Source of the DNA: Luteolibacter arcticus | Lineage (GTDB): Bacteria; Verrucomicrobiota; Verrucomicrobiia; Verrucomicrobiales; Akkermansiaceae | Reading direction: 5' to 3' | NCBI RefSeq assembly: GCF_025950235.1 | Contig: NZ_JAPDDT010000003.1 | Coordinates: 186,001-250,000 of the forward strand | DNA length: 64,000 bases | Shown: positions 10,295 to 18,586 of the stretch, piece by piece | Position numbering within the stretch: position 1 is the stretch's first letter | Layout: every line of letters begins with the position of its first letter | Translations under genes and position numbers: made by a program | The notes under the pieces: model-generated | What the model saw: only the letters and a program-made list of their open reading frames with translations | What the model was told of the DNA's origin: nothing | Database searches by the model: none

Positions 10295-13105
10295 CTACTC
10301 CCCACCACCCTTCGGAATCTCCACCGTAACCACCTTGCCATCCGCAGCCTTGGCTTCGACCACGATGCCTTGCGGCGTCACCTTCTTCAGAAGGTATTCC
10401 TTTCCGCTCGGATCACCCGGCAGCTTGAACATCGTCTGCTCCTCCACGAGCACTTCCTGATCCCCGGACTTCAAGACCGCACTACGGTCATAGTAGGCCT
10501 TCGACTCAAGTTCCGCATCGGGCAAGCCGGCCTGGGACTCATACTTGGCACCCGCCTTGTTCGGCTTCAGATCTTCATAGATCGCGATCTTCACTCGCTG
10601 CGTCAAACCCGTCCGCTCACTCCTGAGCTCCCGCTCCTCAAACCCGGTGAACTTGAAGCGATTGGCGAACTCGCCTTCCCGGAAGAACGTATCGCCCAGC
10701 GACAGCATCTCCACCGCACTCACCCGGTTCTGCAGCTTCTTCTTGCTCGGCGTCAGCCCGATAAAGCGCGGTGCCCACTTGCCACCCGACTCCAGGCCGA
10801 ATTGCACATACCACATGATCGACTCGTCGTTGAGATAGCGCAGGCCAGCCAGCGCATCCACACCAGCCACCGGCATCGGGATCGGCGCGGGAGCCGCTTC
10901 CTCCGCCATCACCGGCGGCAGCGGGAAGCGGCCATGCCGTGCGACCATCTCGACGAACTCCGACCGCTGCTCGCGTGGATCATCCGCCACCGCGGGCCGC
11001 GCGATCTCCACGACCTTCTGCCACGGCATGTCGGACACATCGGACATCTGGCGCAGCTTCATTCCAAACAAGGCGACGGCGGAGGCGAAGCGAAAGTCAT
11101 GGCCTGCCTTTTCCCACGGCTGGGGCTCGCCCTTCAACGGGCTCTCGATCAAGCTGCTGACCTCGCCCTCGGGATGCTTGTAGCGCAGCTTCAGCGTGAG
11201 CCAGTCATCGCTCGCCACGGTTTCCTTCTCCGCCGGCTTTTGATAGCGCAAGCCATCCACCTTGCCGGTATCCGGCATCGCCACGCCGGGCGGGACGATT
11301 TCATAAAACGCAGTCACGGTGTGGCCCGCACCGATGTCGCCGGCATCGACCTTGTCATTGTTGAAGTCCTCGTGGCGCAGGATGCGGTTGGCATAGCCGA
11401 TCAGGCGATAGGCCTGGACCTTGCCGGGATTAAACTCCACCTGGATCTTCACGTCCTTGGCGATGGTCACCAGCGTGCCGGTCAGCTTCTGCAGGAAGAC
11501 GCGGCGCGCCTCATGGTCGCCGTCGATGTAGAAGTAGTTTCCGTTCCCGTCGTTGGTGATGGCTTCCAGCATCGCGTCATTGAGATTGCCGGTGCCGAAG
11601 CCAACCACGCTGAGGCTCATGCCCTTCGCGGCACCTTCCTTCACCAGCTTCACCAGATCGCCCTGGCCGGTGGTGCCCACATTGAAGTCGCCATCGGTCG
11701 CAAGGATCACCCGGTTCACCCCACCGGCCACGAGATGCTTCGCAGCCATTTCATAGGCACGCTTGATGCCTGCCCCGCCATTGGTCGAGCCACCCGCTTC
11801 GAGTTTCTCCAGGGCTTGGATCGCCGCGGACAGGCCGCGTTCATCCAGCGTCGTCGGTTCCAGCACCACGCCCTCGCTACCCGCATAGACCACGATCCCG
11901 AGCCGGTCGCGTTCATCGAGCTGGTCTAACAAAATGCGCATCGAGCGCTTCAGCAGCGGCAGCTTGGCAGGGTCCTGCATGGAGCCCGAGACATCGATCA
12001 GGAAGACCAGGTTCGAAGCCGGCCGTGCCTTGGCATCGATCTCGCGGCCCTTGATCGCCACGCGGGCGAGCAGGTGCTGCGGCTTCCACGGGCAAGTCGC
12101 CAGCGTACCGTGGACCGCGAAGGGACCATCGCCCTTCGGACCCTCGTAACGATAGTCGAAGTAGTTCACCAGTTCCTCGATCCGCACCGCATCGGCCGGC
12201 ACTGTGCGGCCATCGAGCAGCATCCGGCGGACGTTCGTGTAGGAGGCCGTATCGACATCGATGGAGAACGTCGAAAGCGCATCCTGCCACGGCGACTTCC
12301 ACGGCTGATCGACAAGGCGGCCGTAGTTCTCGCGGGCCATGCCATCGTCTTTCACTCCCTTCCCCTTACCGGGCACGGGAGGAGCCGAGGGCACGAGTGA
12401 GAGTTCATTGGGACCGCTCTTGTCGAGAACCGCATCGGCCCCCACGTGAGCACCGGAAGCCTTTAGTTCCTCCGGAGTGAGACGCGCTCGCCGGATCGTT
12501 TCCTTTTCGGCAAGGCCTCCCTGTCTTCCGGGCCCCGAGGCTGGTCCGCTCCCCGTCCCGATTCCTCTTCCCCTGCCCCCACCGGCACCTCCGCCGAGGC
12601 CAAGGCCCGCAGCAGGTGCCGGCGCAGCATCCAGCGCTGCGATCTCCTGCGGAATGGCTTCCTCGATAGGAGCTTCGGCCAGTGGGCTTGCGGGGGCAGC
12701 CGGTGCCACATCCGGCAGAAGAAATTCGGCCGAACTGCTGCTGGCAATCCGCCTGGCCGAGCCCGACTCATCCGCCATTCTCATGTGGGCTTCCACGGCG
12801 GGGTCGCGCAGTTTCGCCATAGGTGGCTCCGACAGCGCCACGGAGCCGTCCATCACGAGCTCCGGCCTGTCGGGGAGTCGATATGTCTGCCAGGTAATCA
12901 CGCCGACAGAAAGCACCACCACTGCAGCCGCAGCCGCGGACCAGATCATCGCTCTCGAACTCCGCCTCCGCCGGTGAGCAGGCACTTTCCCGGCATCCAG
13001 CCGGGCGTCGATCGCCTGCAAAAGTTCTTCATCCGCCCCTCGGCGCGCTTGTTCGCGCAGCAGCGAGTCGAGCAGACGATCGTTCGGATCTTCAGAAGGA
13101 TTCAT
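10295..13105 (-). CDS. VWA-domain membrane protein (YfbK/Ca-activated chloride channel-like) behind an ECF sigma factor
   Basis: A 936-residue protein starting at M-N-P-S-E-D-P-N-D; the reading frame upstream of that overlaps the sigma gene out of frame. Residues 1-50 are charged and cytoplasmic, and a transmembrane helix follows at about 52-74 (AMIWSAAAAAVVVLSVGVIT). A Gly/Ala/Pro-rich stretch is next, then the VWA domain with an intact MIDAS motif D371-V-S-G-S, T and D motifs (GGSTNGG, ATDGDFN), and a DUF3520-like C-terminal region. The layout matches the YfbK family. It starts 22 bp after the ECF sigma stop. The short cytoplasmic head plus membrane helix is the shape of an anti-sigma factor, so it may hold the sigma factor at the membrane. 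That role is inference. Confidence 0.88.
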   Translation of the reverse strand: MNPSEDPNDRLLDSLLREQARRGADEELLQAIDARLDAGKVPAHRRRRSSRAMIWSAAAAAVVVLSVGVITWQTYRLPDRPELVMDGSVALSEPPMAKLRDPAVEAHMRMADESGSARRIASSSSAEFLLPDVAPAAPASPLAEAPIEEAIPQEIAALDAAPAPAAGLGLGGGAGGGRGRGIGTGSGPASGPGRQGGLAEKETIRRARLTPEELKASGAHVGADAVLDKSGPNELSLVPSAPPVPGKGKGVKDDGMARENYGRLVDQPWKSPWQDALSTFSIDVDTASYTNVRRMLLDGRTVPADAVRIEELVNYFDYRYEGPKGDGPFAVHGTLATCPWKPQHLLARVAIKGREIDAKARPASNLVFLIDVSGSMQDPAKLPLLKRSMRILLDQLDERDRLGIVVYAGSEGVVLEPTTLDERGLSAAIQALEKLEAGGSTNGGAGIKRAYEMAAKHLVAGGVNRVILATDGDFNVGTTGQGDLVKLVKEGAAKGMSLSVVGFGTGNLNDAMLEAITNDGNGNYFYIDGDHEARRVFLQKLTGTLVTIAKDVKIQVEFNPGKVQAYRLIGYANRILRHEDFNNDKVDAGDIGAGHTVTAFYEIVPPGVAMPDTGKVDGLRYQKPAEKETVASDDWLTLKLRYKHPEGEVSSLIESPLKGEPQPWEKAGHDFRFASAVALFGMKLRQMSDVSDMPWQKVVEIARPAVADDPREQRSEFVEMVARHGRFPLPPVMAEEAAPAPIPMPVAGVDALAGLRYLNDESIMWYVQFGLESGGKWAPRFIGLTPSKKKLQNRVSAVEMLSLGDTFFREGEFANRFKFTGFEERELRSERTGLTQRVKIAIYEDLKPNKAGAKYESQAGLPDAELESKAYYDRSAVLKSGDQEVLVEEQTMFKLPGDPSGKEYLLKKVTPQGIVVEAKAADGKVVTVEIPKGGGE

Positions 13106-13127
13106 GGGAAAAGAATTGGGAAAAGGG

Positions 13128-13655
13128 TCAGTTGTTTTTCGATAGGCACAGCCGCAGCGCTTCGCGGGCGCGTTCGAGGCGCTTGCGCAAGGCCGCGGGA
13201 TTGAGCGACAGCAGCGCCGCCGCATCGTCGCTGGTACGACCTTCATCGTAGGTCGCACGCAGCGCCTCGGCCATCGGTGGCGGCAACTTGTCGCGGCACT
13301 CGGCGAGCCGGGCGAAGATCGCGGGATCGCCTGCGGGATAGGGGGCGAGGGTTTCCTCCAGGCGCGAGAGGGCCGCTTCATCGAAGGGGACCTCGCGGGC
13401 ATGGAGGCGGCAGTGTTCGCGCCACTTGTTGCGGACGATGCCGCGCATCCACGCGGCGAAGTCGCGGGTGACTTCGAATTTCCCGAGGTTCTGCCACGCG
13501 GCGACAAAGGCATCCTGCACCAGCTCGCGCGCCGTATTCTCCGCTCCGGCCAAAGCCCGGGCGTAAGACAGCAGCGTCAGGTGATGCAGGCGGACAAGGT
13601 CGGTGAAGCGTTGCCGGTCCATCGGTTCGGGTGGGGATAAGGCGAGTGCTTGCAT
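13128..13655 (-). CDS. ECF-type RNA polymerase sigma factor
   Basis: A 175-residue sigma-70 family protein with region 2 at about residues 15-80 (AGAENTARELVQDAFVAAW and KFEVTRDFAAWMRGIVRNK) and region 4 at about 110-170 (PPPMAEALRATYDEGRTSDD and LNPAALRKRLERAREALRL). There is no zinc-finger anti-sigma next to it; the gene immediately downstream encodes the VWA membrane protein, which is the natural candidate for its regulator. A second ATG at codon 12 (M-D-R-Q-R-F) could be the true start. It is divergent from the Wza-type gene, with 125 bp between the two starts. Confidence 0.92.
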   Translation of the reverse strand: MQALALSPPEPMDRQRFTDLVRLHHLTLLSYARALAGAENTARELVQDAFVAAWQNLGKFEVTRDFAAWMRGIVRNKWREHCRLHAREVPFDEAALSRLEETLAPYPAGDPAIFARLAECRDKLPPPMAEALRATYDEGRTSDDAAALLSLNPAALRKRLERAREALRLCLSKNN

Positions 13656-13750
13656 GGCTCTTCAACCGTGGTTGCGGCCAGAGCAGCGGATTGTGACAAG
13701 AATCTTTCCATCATCGAACGGATGACGAGGCGGAAAGATTGGCTTGCCTG

Positions 13751-13777
13751 ATTAAACTTTGCTCCACAAAGTTTAAT
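13751..13777 (+). promoter_or_regulatory. Perfect 11-bp inverted repeat directly upstream of a start codon
   Basis: ATTAAACTTTG, a 5-nt loop CTCCA, then CAAAGTTTAAT, ending three bases before the ATG of the Wza-type gene at 13781. It is AT-rich against a GC-rich background and occupies exactly the place where a ribosome binding site should be; no GGAGG-like sequence is seen. It could be a repressor operator or an RNA hairpin that hides the start. There is no T-run after it, so it is not a terminator. Confidence 0.65.
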
Positions 13778-13780
13778 CCG

Positions 13781-14380
13781 ATGAAAGCAAACTTCCTTCT
13801 AGCGATGGTCCTGTCCGTCTCCCCCGTCCTCGCCGGCCTAGAGCCCGGCGACACCGTGAAGATCAGCCTCCTCGGCGTGGATGGCGCCGAGCAAACCAAG
13901 GTGAATGGCGAATACCGCGTCGGCGAATCCGGCACGATCTCGATGCCCCTCTTGGACAATCCCGTCACCGCCCGCGGCCTGAATGCCGAGCAACTCTCCC
14001 GCGCGATCGAAGCCGCCTACCGGGCCGAGGAGATCTACACCAAGCCCTCCATCGTGGCGGAGGTACTGAAGGGACCCGAGGTGGATCCGAATCAAGCCGT
14101 CGTCAGCATCGGCGGCCAAGTGCGCAAAGCCGGCGGAACTCCCTTCCGCAAGGGCATGACCGTCATCCAGGCCCTCGACGCCGCAGGCGGCCGCAATGAC
14201 TTCGGCAGCCGGAACGTGATGCTCCTGCGTGCAGGCAAGCAATACTGCCTCGATTTCCAGAAGCTGGCGCACAAGAACATCGAGCTCCTGCCGAACGACT
14301 CCATCCAAGTGGAGCAAAAGGGCGTGATCGACCGGTGGAAGGGAACCGAGGACAACGTGAAGGTGCTGATGGGGAAGTAG
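13781..14380 (+). CDS. Polysaccharide export-type periplasmic protein (Wza/GfcE-like, SLBB)
   Basis: A 199-residue protein with a signal peptide (MKANFLLAMVLSVSPVLAG), a Poly_export domain at about residues 19-105 (GDTVKISLLG, then YRVGESGTISMPLL) and an SLBB-like beta-grasp at about 108-180 (VSIGGQVRKAGGTPFRKGMT). Larger Wza proteins form the outer-membrane pore for capsule or exopolysaccharide, usually with a tyrosine autokinase and glycosyltransferases. None of those partners is in this window, and the protein is at the short end of the family and lacks an obvious lipobox. It may serve a locus elsewhere. Its start region is covered by a perfect hairpin. Confidence 0.85.
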   Translation: MKANFLLAMVLSVSPVLAGLEPGDTVKISLLGVDGAEQTKVNGEYRVGESGTISMPLLDNPVTARGLNAEQLSRAIEAAYRAEEIYTKPSIVAEVLKGPEVDPNQAVVSIGGQVRKAGGTPFRKGMTVIQALDAAGGRNDFGSRNVMLLRAGKQYCLDFQKLAHKNIELLPNDSIQVEQKGVIDRWKGTEDNVKVLMGK

Positions 14381-14497
14381 TGGGAAAATCCCACGGACGA
14401 AATCAGCCTCACACAAATTGGAGGGCCTTGGCGGGCTGCGAATCCACTGGGGCATTTATAATTCGCGACCGGCCAGAAAAGCGCTAACAGGAAATCG

Positions 14498-14662
14498 ATG
14501 AAACCCCTCAGCGCATCGATCATCGTCCTCGCCGCCGCACTCCTCATCGCAAGCGGCGGGCACATCAGGTCCCACGACACTGCAGTGACGGTCATGGGCA
14601 TCGGATGCCTCGTCGGCCTCGGCGGCTTGATTTCCTGGGTTGTGACCCCTCAGGAGAAGTAG
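14498..14662 (+). CDS. Small two-helix membrane protein
   Basis: A 54-residue frame with ATG at 14498, preceded by a weak AGGAAAT (14489-14495). It encodes two hydrophobic helices, about residues 5-20 (SASIIVLAAALLIASG) and 30-50, joined by a short polar loop (HIRSHDT), and ends in PQEK. The composition is that of a genuine small membrane protein, but I know of no family and no partner. It may also be a spurious frame in a 440-bp gap. Confidence 0.45.
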   Translation: MKPLSASIIVLAAALLIASGGHIRSHDTAVTVMGIGCLVGLGGLISWVVTPQEK

Positions 14663-14756
14663 GAGCGGCAGCCATCAACACCCGGAGGCCATTCGCCGGG
14701 CGGCGTCTCGCATGCGCCAGAACAGCAACCAGCTCTACTGTTTAGAGCGGGCGATC

Positions 14757-14800
14757 CAAAAAACAAAAGGGCCCGCGGGAATCGGAGATCCCCGCAGGCC
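14757..14800 (-). terminator. Rho-independent terminator of the FKBP gene
   Basis: Read on the minus strand downstream of the stop at 14826: a GC-rich stem (GCCTGCGGG pairing with CCCGCGGGC, one mismatch, bases 14799-14771) with an 11-nt loop, followed by CCTTTTGTTTTTT. Confidence 0.85.
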
Positions 14801-14825
14801 GGATAAAAGCGATGTTTGCTTCCCC

Positions 14826-15659
14826 TTATTCGCCTTGGCCTTCCTCAGGCATCGGGAATGGGAGGCCGCCGTGCGGATCGGCCTTCGGCGCGTCCTGGAT
14901 CTTCACCAGCTCGAGGTCGAAGATCAGCACGCTGTTCGGCGCGATCTCGGCGCTGCGGCGTTGCTCGCCGTAGGCCATTCCGCTCGGGATGAAGAGCTTC
15001 CACTTGGAGCCGACCGGCATGGTGGTGAGCGCTTCCTTGAAGCCTTCAATCACCTGCATGCCCATCGGCACGGGCTCACCTTCCGGCGAGGCGTCAAATT
15101 CGGTGCCATCGATGAGGGTGCCCTTGTAGTGCACCATGAATTGCTTCTCGGGGGCACCTTCCTTCGGCGCGACGTACTTCTCCTCGCCGCCCTTCTTGAG
15201 CACTTCGTACTGGAGGCCGCTCTTGGTGGTGGTCACGCCTTCGCGCTTGCCGTTCTCCTCGAGGAACTTCTTGCCGGCTTCGAGATTCTTGTTGGCGCCT
15301 TCCTTCTCACGAGCCTGGAGCACTTCGCCGAGCGCCTGCATGGCACCCTTCAGCTCCTCCTCGGACACTTCCGGCTTGTCGCCCTTGAAGGCGGCCAGGA
15401 AGCCCTTGAGGAAGGACTCGGTTTCGAGGTCTGCCGGCGTGATGCCAAACTGGCCGTATTGCTGGGCAAATTCACCGCCAGCGCGGAAGCCCAATCCATA
15501 GGAGGACTGGGTCTTCACCTTCGCAGGATCCACCGGCGCGGCAGGCGGCACGGGAGTTGGATCCGTCGTCTTATCCGCCGGCGCTTCGTTCTGGGCGGCC
15601 GCCGGGATCAGGGTGGCGAGACCGAAAGCCAGTACGCCGGGAATGAGGTGGAATTTCAT
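14826..15659 (-). CDS. FKBP-type peptidyl-prolyl cis-trans isomerase, Mip/FkpA-like, exported
   Basis: The ATG at 15659 gives 277 residues: signal peptide MKFHLIPGVLAFGLATLIPAAAQ, an FKBP_N dimerisation region at about residues 50-140 with a long charged helix, and the FKBP_C catalytic domain at about 150-262 (VHYKGTLIDGTEFDAS, then GFKEALTTMPVGSKWKLFIP and AYGEQ). It should fold or turn over proteins in the periplasm at proline bonds. The tail is glycine-, proline- and glutamate-rich. Followed by a strong terminator. The open frame upstream of 15659 overlaps the next gene's promoter and is not used. Confidence 0.92.
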   Translation of the reverse strand: MKFHLIPGVLAFGLATLIPAAAQNEAPADKTTDPTPVPPAAPVDPAKVKTQSSYGLGFRAGGEFAQQYGQFGITPADLETESFLKGFLAAFKGDKPEVSEEELKGAMQALGEVLQAREKEGANKNLEAGKKFLEENGKREGVTTTKSGLQYEVLKKGGEEKYVAPKEGAPEKQFMVHYKGTLIDGTEFDASPEGEPVPMGMQVIEGFKEALTTMPVGSKWKLFIPSGMAYGEQRRSAEIAPNSVLIFDLELVKIQDAPKADPHGGLPFPMPEEGQGE

Positions 15660-15756
15660 AGCGGGGCGGACGCTAGGGGCGGAATTCCCGGTTGTCGAGC
15701 GACGGCTTTGCGGCACTTTCTCGACACAATCGGCACCAGCGTGCTTGGCTACAGGC

Positions 15757-16650
15757 ATGAAAACCCCTGCCCTTTTCCTCGCTGGAATGCTGCTCGTCTC
15801 ATGCGGTGGCGGCGGCGGCGGCGTCAGCGGCTTCCCCCGCGGCGGCTTCGGCGGCACCAGCGTCTCCGGCTCGCCCGCCGTCCTCAATGTCTCCGGCTGG
15901 GATCCGAAGGAACGCCAGCGGGGTGGCGACGCCTACTCGCAGCACGATGTCTCCGCGCTCCGGCGAAACGGCGGGCTCGGCCTGATCGCCCGCTCCGCGA
16001 AGGGCCCGCTGCTCGACGACAAATTCGGCGACTTCCTCCGCTCCGCCGACCGTCAGGGCCTCATGCTCGGCGCTTACCATTTCGTCACCATGGATCAGGA
16101 TCCGGCGTATCAGGCAGATTCCTTCGTCGACCGGGTCCGGGCAACCGCCCGCAGCCGCGGGATCTCCTCGCGGAAAATCCTGCTGGTCGGCGATTTCGAC
16201 ACCGCCTCCTCGCCGGAGCGGCTGGTGAAATTCATCCGCCGCGTCGAGCAACGCACCGGCGTCACCCCGGTGACGTATCTGGAGAATAGCGCACGCCTCC
16301 GCGCCAGCCTCAGCAACGCCAGCCCGGCGCAGAAGTCCGTGATCCGCCGCTCCCCCTACTGGATCGCCCTCTACAGCCCCGCCGGCACCGAGCGCTCGAT
16401 GGAGTCGAACAATCTCACCCCCAACGGCCTGATGGCCCAGTACGGCATCTGGGACGAGTGGGCCATGTGGCAATACGGCGGCGTCATCTGGCAAAACGGC
16501 CGCTCCACCCCGAAGCACTACAATACCAACTCATGGGGCAGCCCCCGCTACTTCGGCAATATGGCACACCCGATGGAGCGGAATGTCTTCAAGGGCGATC
16601 GAGGCGACTTGAACGCCTTCTGGGACCGCCATAGCTGGGCGTGGTGGTAA
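15757..16650 (+). CDS. GH25-like (lysozyme-type) lipoprotein with altered active-site residues
   Basis: A 297-residue lipoprotein with lipobox LLVSC (Cys16), a Gly-rich linker, then a GH25-like (beta/alpha) barrel from about residue 40. Y107-H-F in LGAYHFV and WAMWQYGG near the C-terminus are GH25 signatures. Two positions look unusual: the N-terminal motif usually read as G-I-D-V-S appears as L-N-V-S-G-W, and the usual D-x-E catalytic pair appears as D146-F-D148. The protein may bind peptidoglycan without efficient cleavage, or use a different acid. It is divergent from the FKBP gene and convergent with purK. Confidence 0.75.
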   Translation: MKTPALFLAGMLLVSCGGGGGGVSGFPRGGFGGTSVSGSPAVLNVSGWDPKERQRGGDAYSQHDVSALRRNGGLGLIARSAKGPLLDDKFGDFLRSADRQGLMLGAYHFVTMDQDPAYQADSFVDRVRATARSRGISSRKILLVGDFDTASSPERLVKFIRRVEQRTGVTPVTYLENSARLRASLSNASPAQKSVIRRSPYWIALYSPAGTERSMESNNLTPNGLMAQYGIWDEWAMWQYGGVIWQNGRSTPKHYNTNSWGSPRYFGNMAHPMERNVFKGDRGDLNAFWDRHSWAWW

Positions 16651-16661
16651 CGCGACGGCTT

Positions 16662-17822
16662 CTACGAACGGCCACCTCTTAGCAGCTCCGCCTTGAGGAT
16701 CTCGGCTCGCTTGAGGGCGGCTTCCACATCGTCGGCGAGGAAATTCGCGTGGCCCATCTTCCGGCGGCCGACCGCACGGCGCTTCCCGTAGAGATGCAGG
16801 AAAGCCGAGCCATCGGCAAACAGCGGCGACCAATCCGGCGGCACCTGCTCGTCCGGCCACATGTCGCCTAACAGGTTCAGCATCACCACCGGCGACAGCA
16901 GCTTCGGCGATCCCGCCGAGAGGCCACAGGTCACGCGCACCTGCTGCTCGAATTGCGAGGTCGCGCAGGCATCCAGCGTGTGGTGGCCGGAGTTGTGCGG
17001 GCGCGGGGCCATTTCATTGACCAGCAGCGAGCCATCGGGGAGGTGGAAAAACTCCACGCCCATGATGCCACGGTAGTCGAGCGCATCCGCCACCTGGCAG
17101 GCGATCACCTTGGCCTCCGCCGCCACCGCGGGACTGACCCTCGCCGGCACGATCGAGACATCGAGGATGTGATGTCGATGGCGATTCTCCGCCGGATCGT
17201 AGGCCACCACCGAGCCATCGGCCGAGCGCGCGACCATCACGGACAGCTCTCGCTCGAAATGAATGAAAGCCTCCAGCACCGCGCGGTCGGTGCCGAAGTT
17301 CGCCCAGACGTCCGCCAGATCTTCGTCGCCAGTAAGCTTGAGCTGGCCCTTGCCATCGTAGCCGAAGGCCGCAGTCTTCAGCACGGCGGGCGTCCCGATT
17401 TCCGCGACCGCCTTGGCCAACTCGTCGGCGGACGCGACCACCGCGAAAGGCGCACACGGGATGCCGTGCTGCTTCAGGAAAGTCTTCTCACGCTCGCGAT
17501 GCTGGCAAATCGCCACCGCATTCGGCGAGGGATGCAGCGCGATCTTCGCCGCCACCGCTTCCATGGTTTCGCGCGGGATATTCTCGAATTCCACGGTCGC
17601 CACCGCGGCCTTCGAAACGAACTGTTCCAGCGCCTCCGCGGAGTCGAAAGGAAGATCGATCGCCTCGTCCGCCACCACGATCGCCGGGGCCTCCAGCCCA
17701 CCGGTCCAGACCAGCGTGCGGTAGCCCATGCGCCGGGCGGACATGCAGAACATGCGGCCGAGCTGGCCGCCGCCGAGGATGCCGAGCACCGAGCCCGGCG
17801 GGATGATGGGAGTCTCTGTCAC
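16662..17822 (-). CDS. purK: N5-carboxyaminoimidazole ribonucleotide synthase
   Basis: A 386-residue ATP-grasp enzyme that uses ATP and bicarbonate to carboxylate AIR to N5-CAIR in purine synthesis. The N-terminal nucleotide-fold motif ILGGGQLGRMFCMSARRMGY is at residues 14-33. The central VLKTAAFGYDGKGQLKL and the C-terminal VNEMAPRPHNSGHHTLDAC are diagnostic. The start is a GTG. It lies 28 bp downstream of purE, the next enzyme in the pathway, so the two form an operon. Confidence 0.96.
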   Translation of the reverse strand: MTETPIIPPGSVLGILGGGQLGRMFCMSARRMGYRTLVWTGGLEAPAIVVADEAIDLPFDSAEALEQFVSKAAVATVEFENIPRETMEAVAAKIALHPSPNAVAICQHREREKTFLKQHGIPCAPFAVVASADELAKAVAEIGTPAVLKTAAFGYDGKGQLKLTGDEDLADVWANFGTDRAVLEAFIHFERELSVMVARSADGSVVAYDPAENRHRHHILDVSIVPARVSPAVAAEAKVIACQVADALDYRGIMGVEFFHLPDGSLLVNEMAPRPHNSGHHTLDACATSQFEQQVRVTCGLSAGSPKLLSPVVMLNLLGDMWPDEQVPPDWSPLFADGSAFLHLYGKRRAVGRRKMGHANFLADDVEAALKRAEILKAELLRGGRS

Positions 17823-17850
17823 TTCGCGGGAAAAGAATGGGAAACAACAA

Positions 17851-18351
17851 TCACCCGTGGGTCGCGTCCGGCAATGCGGGAAGTTCCGCAGCCTTCACCG
17901 TCTCGTTCTGCTTCTTGCGGAATGCCTGGAGCTTTTCCAAGAGCGCGGCGTCTTCCCCTGCCAGCATCGCCACGGCGAAAAGCGCGGCATTGATCGCGCC
18001 GGCCTTGCCGATCGCAAAGGTCGCCGTCGGGATCCCGCCCGGCATCTGGACGATCGACAGCAGCGAGTCCATGCCCTTCAGCGCGTGCGACTCCACCGGC
18101 ACGCCGAGCACCGGCAAATCGGTGATCGCCGCGGTCATGCCGGGCAAATGCGCGGCCCCGCCGGCACCGGCGATGATGCATTTCAGGCCACGGCCACGAG
18201 CCTCGGTCGCATAGGAAAACAGCTTGTCCGGGGTGCGGTGGGCGCTGACGACCTCCGCCTCCCACGCCACGCCGAAATCCTCCAGCGTGCGCGCGGCGTG
18301 CTCCATCGTCGGCCAATCCGACGTGCTGCCCATGATAATGCCGACCTGCAT
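17851..18351 (-). CDS. purE: N5-carboxyaminoimidazole ribonucleotide mutase
   Basis: Class I PurE of 166 residues, which converts N5-CAIR to CAIR. The N-terminal [16 protein letters not shown], the SAHRTPD loop with the catalytic histidine, and [11 protein letters not shown] are all present and intact. First gene of the purE-purK pair. The region upstream (18,352-18,586) contains a long inverted repeat shared with the divergent thrB. Confidence 0.96.
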   Translation of the reverse strand: MQVGIIMGSTSDWPTMEHAARTLEDFGVAWEAEVVSAHRTPDKLFSYATEARGRGLKCIIAGAGGAAHLPGMTAAITDLPVLGVPVESHALKGMDSLLSIVQMPGGIPTATFAIGKAGAINAALFAVAMLAGEDAALLEKLQAFRKKQNETVKAAELPALPDATHG

Positions 18352-18405
18352 GGGCGGGAGGGGACGACGGAACCGCCTCGGGATGCAAGTGCCGAGTGGT
18401 GCTAC

Positions 18406-18504
18406 AAGTGCCGGGTGATCAGTGATCGGTGATCAGTGGAAAGACATCCTTTGCGGGGCATTTTGGATTTCCACCGATCACTGATCACCGATCACCCGGC
18501 ACTT
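18406..18504. repeat. Long inverted repeat (two 37-bp arms, 25-bp loop) between purE and thrB
   Basis: Left arm 18406-18442 and right arm 18468-18504 are reverse complements apart from three A/G differences. Each arm also contains an internal direct repeat, GATCAGT and GATCGGT in alternation, so the arms are partly self-similar. The outer ends carry AAGTGCCGGG. A further CCCGGCACTT follows at about 18518-18527. It may be a small mobile palindrome or a shared operator for the divergent purE and thrB genes. Confidence 0.85.
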
Positions 18505-18586
18505 CTCCTGTCTTTTCCCGGCACTTTGCTGCTGACCCGATTCGCCCTCGCCCTTCCGGGCGCCGGCTGCTACCTCCCCCGCGCTC

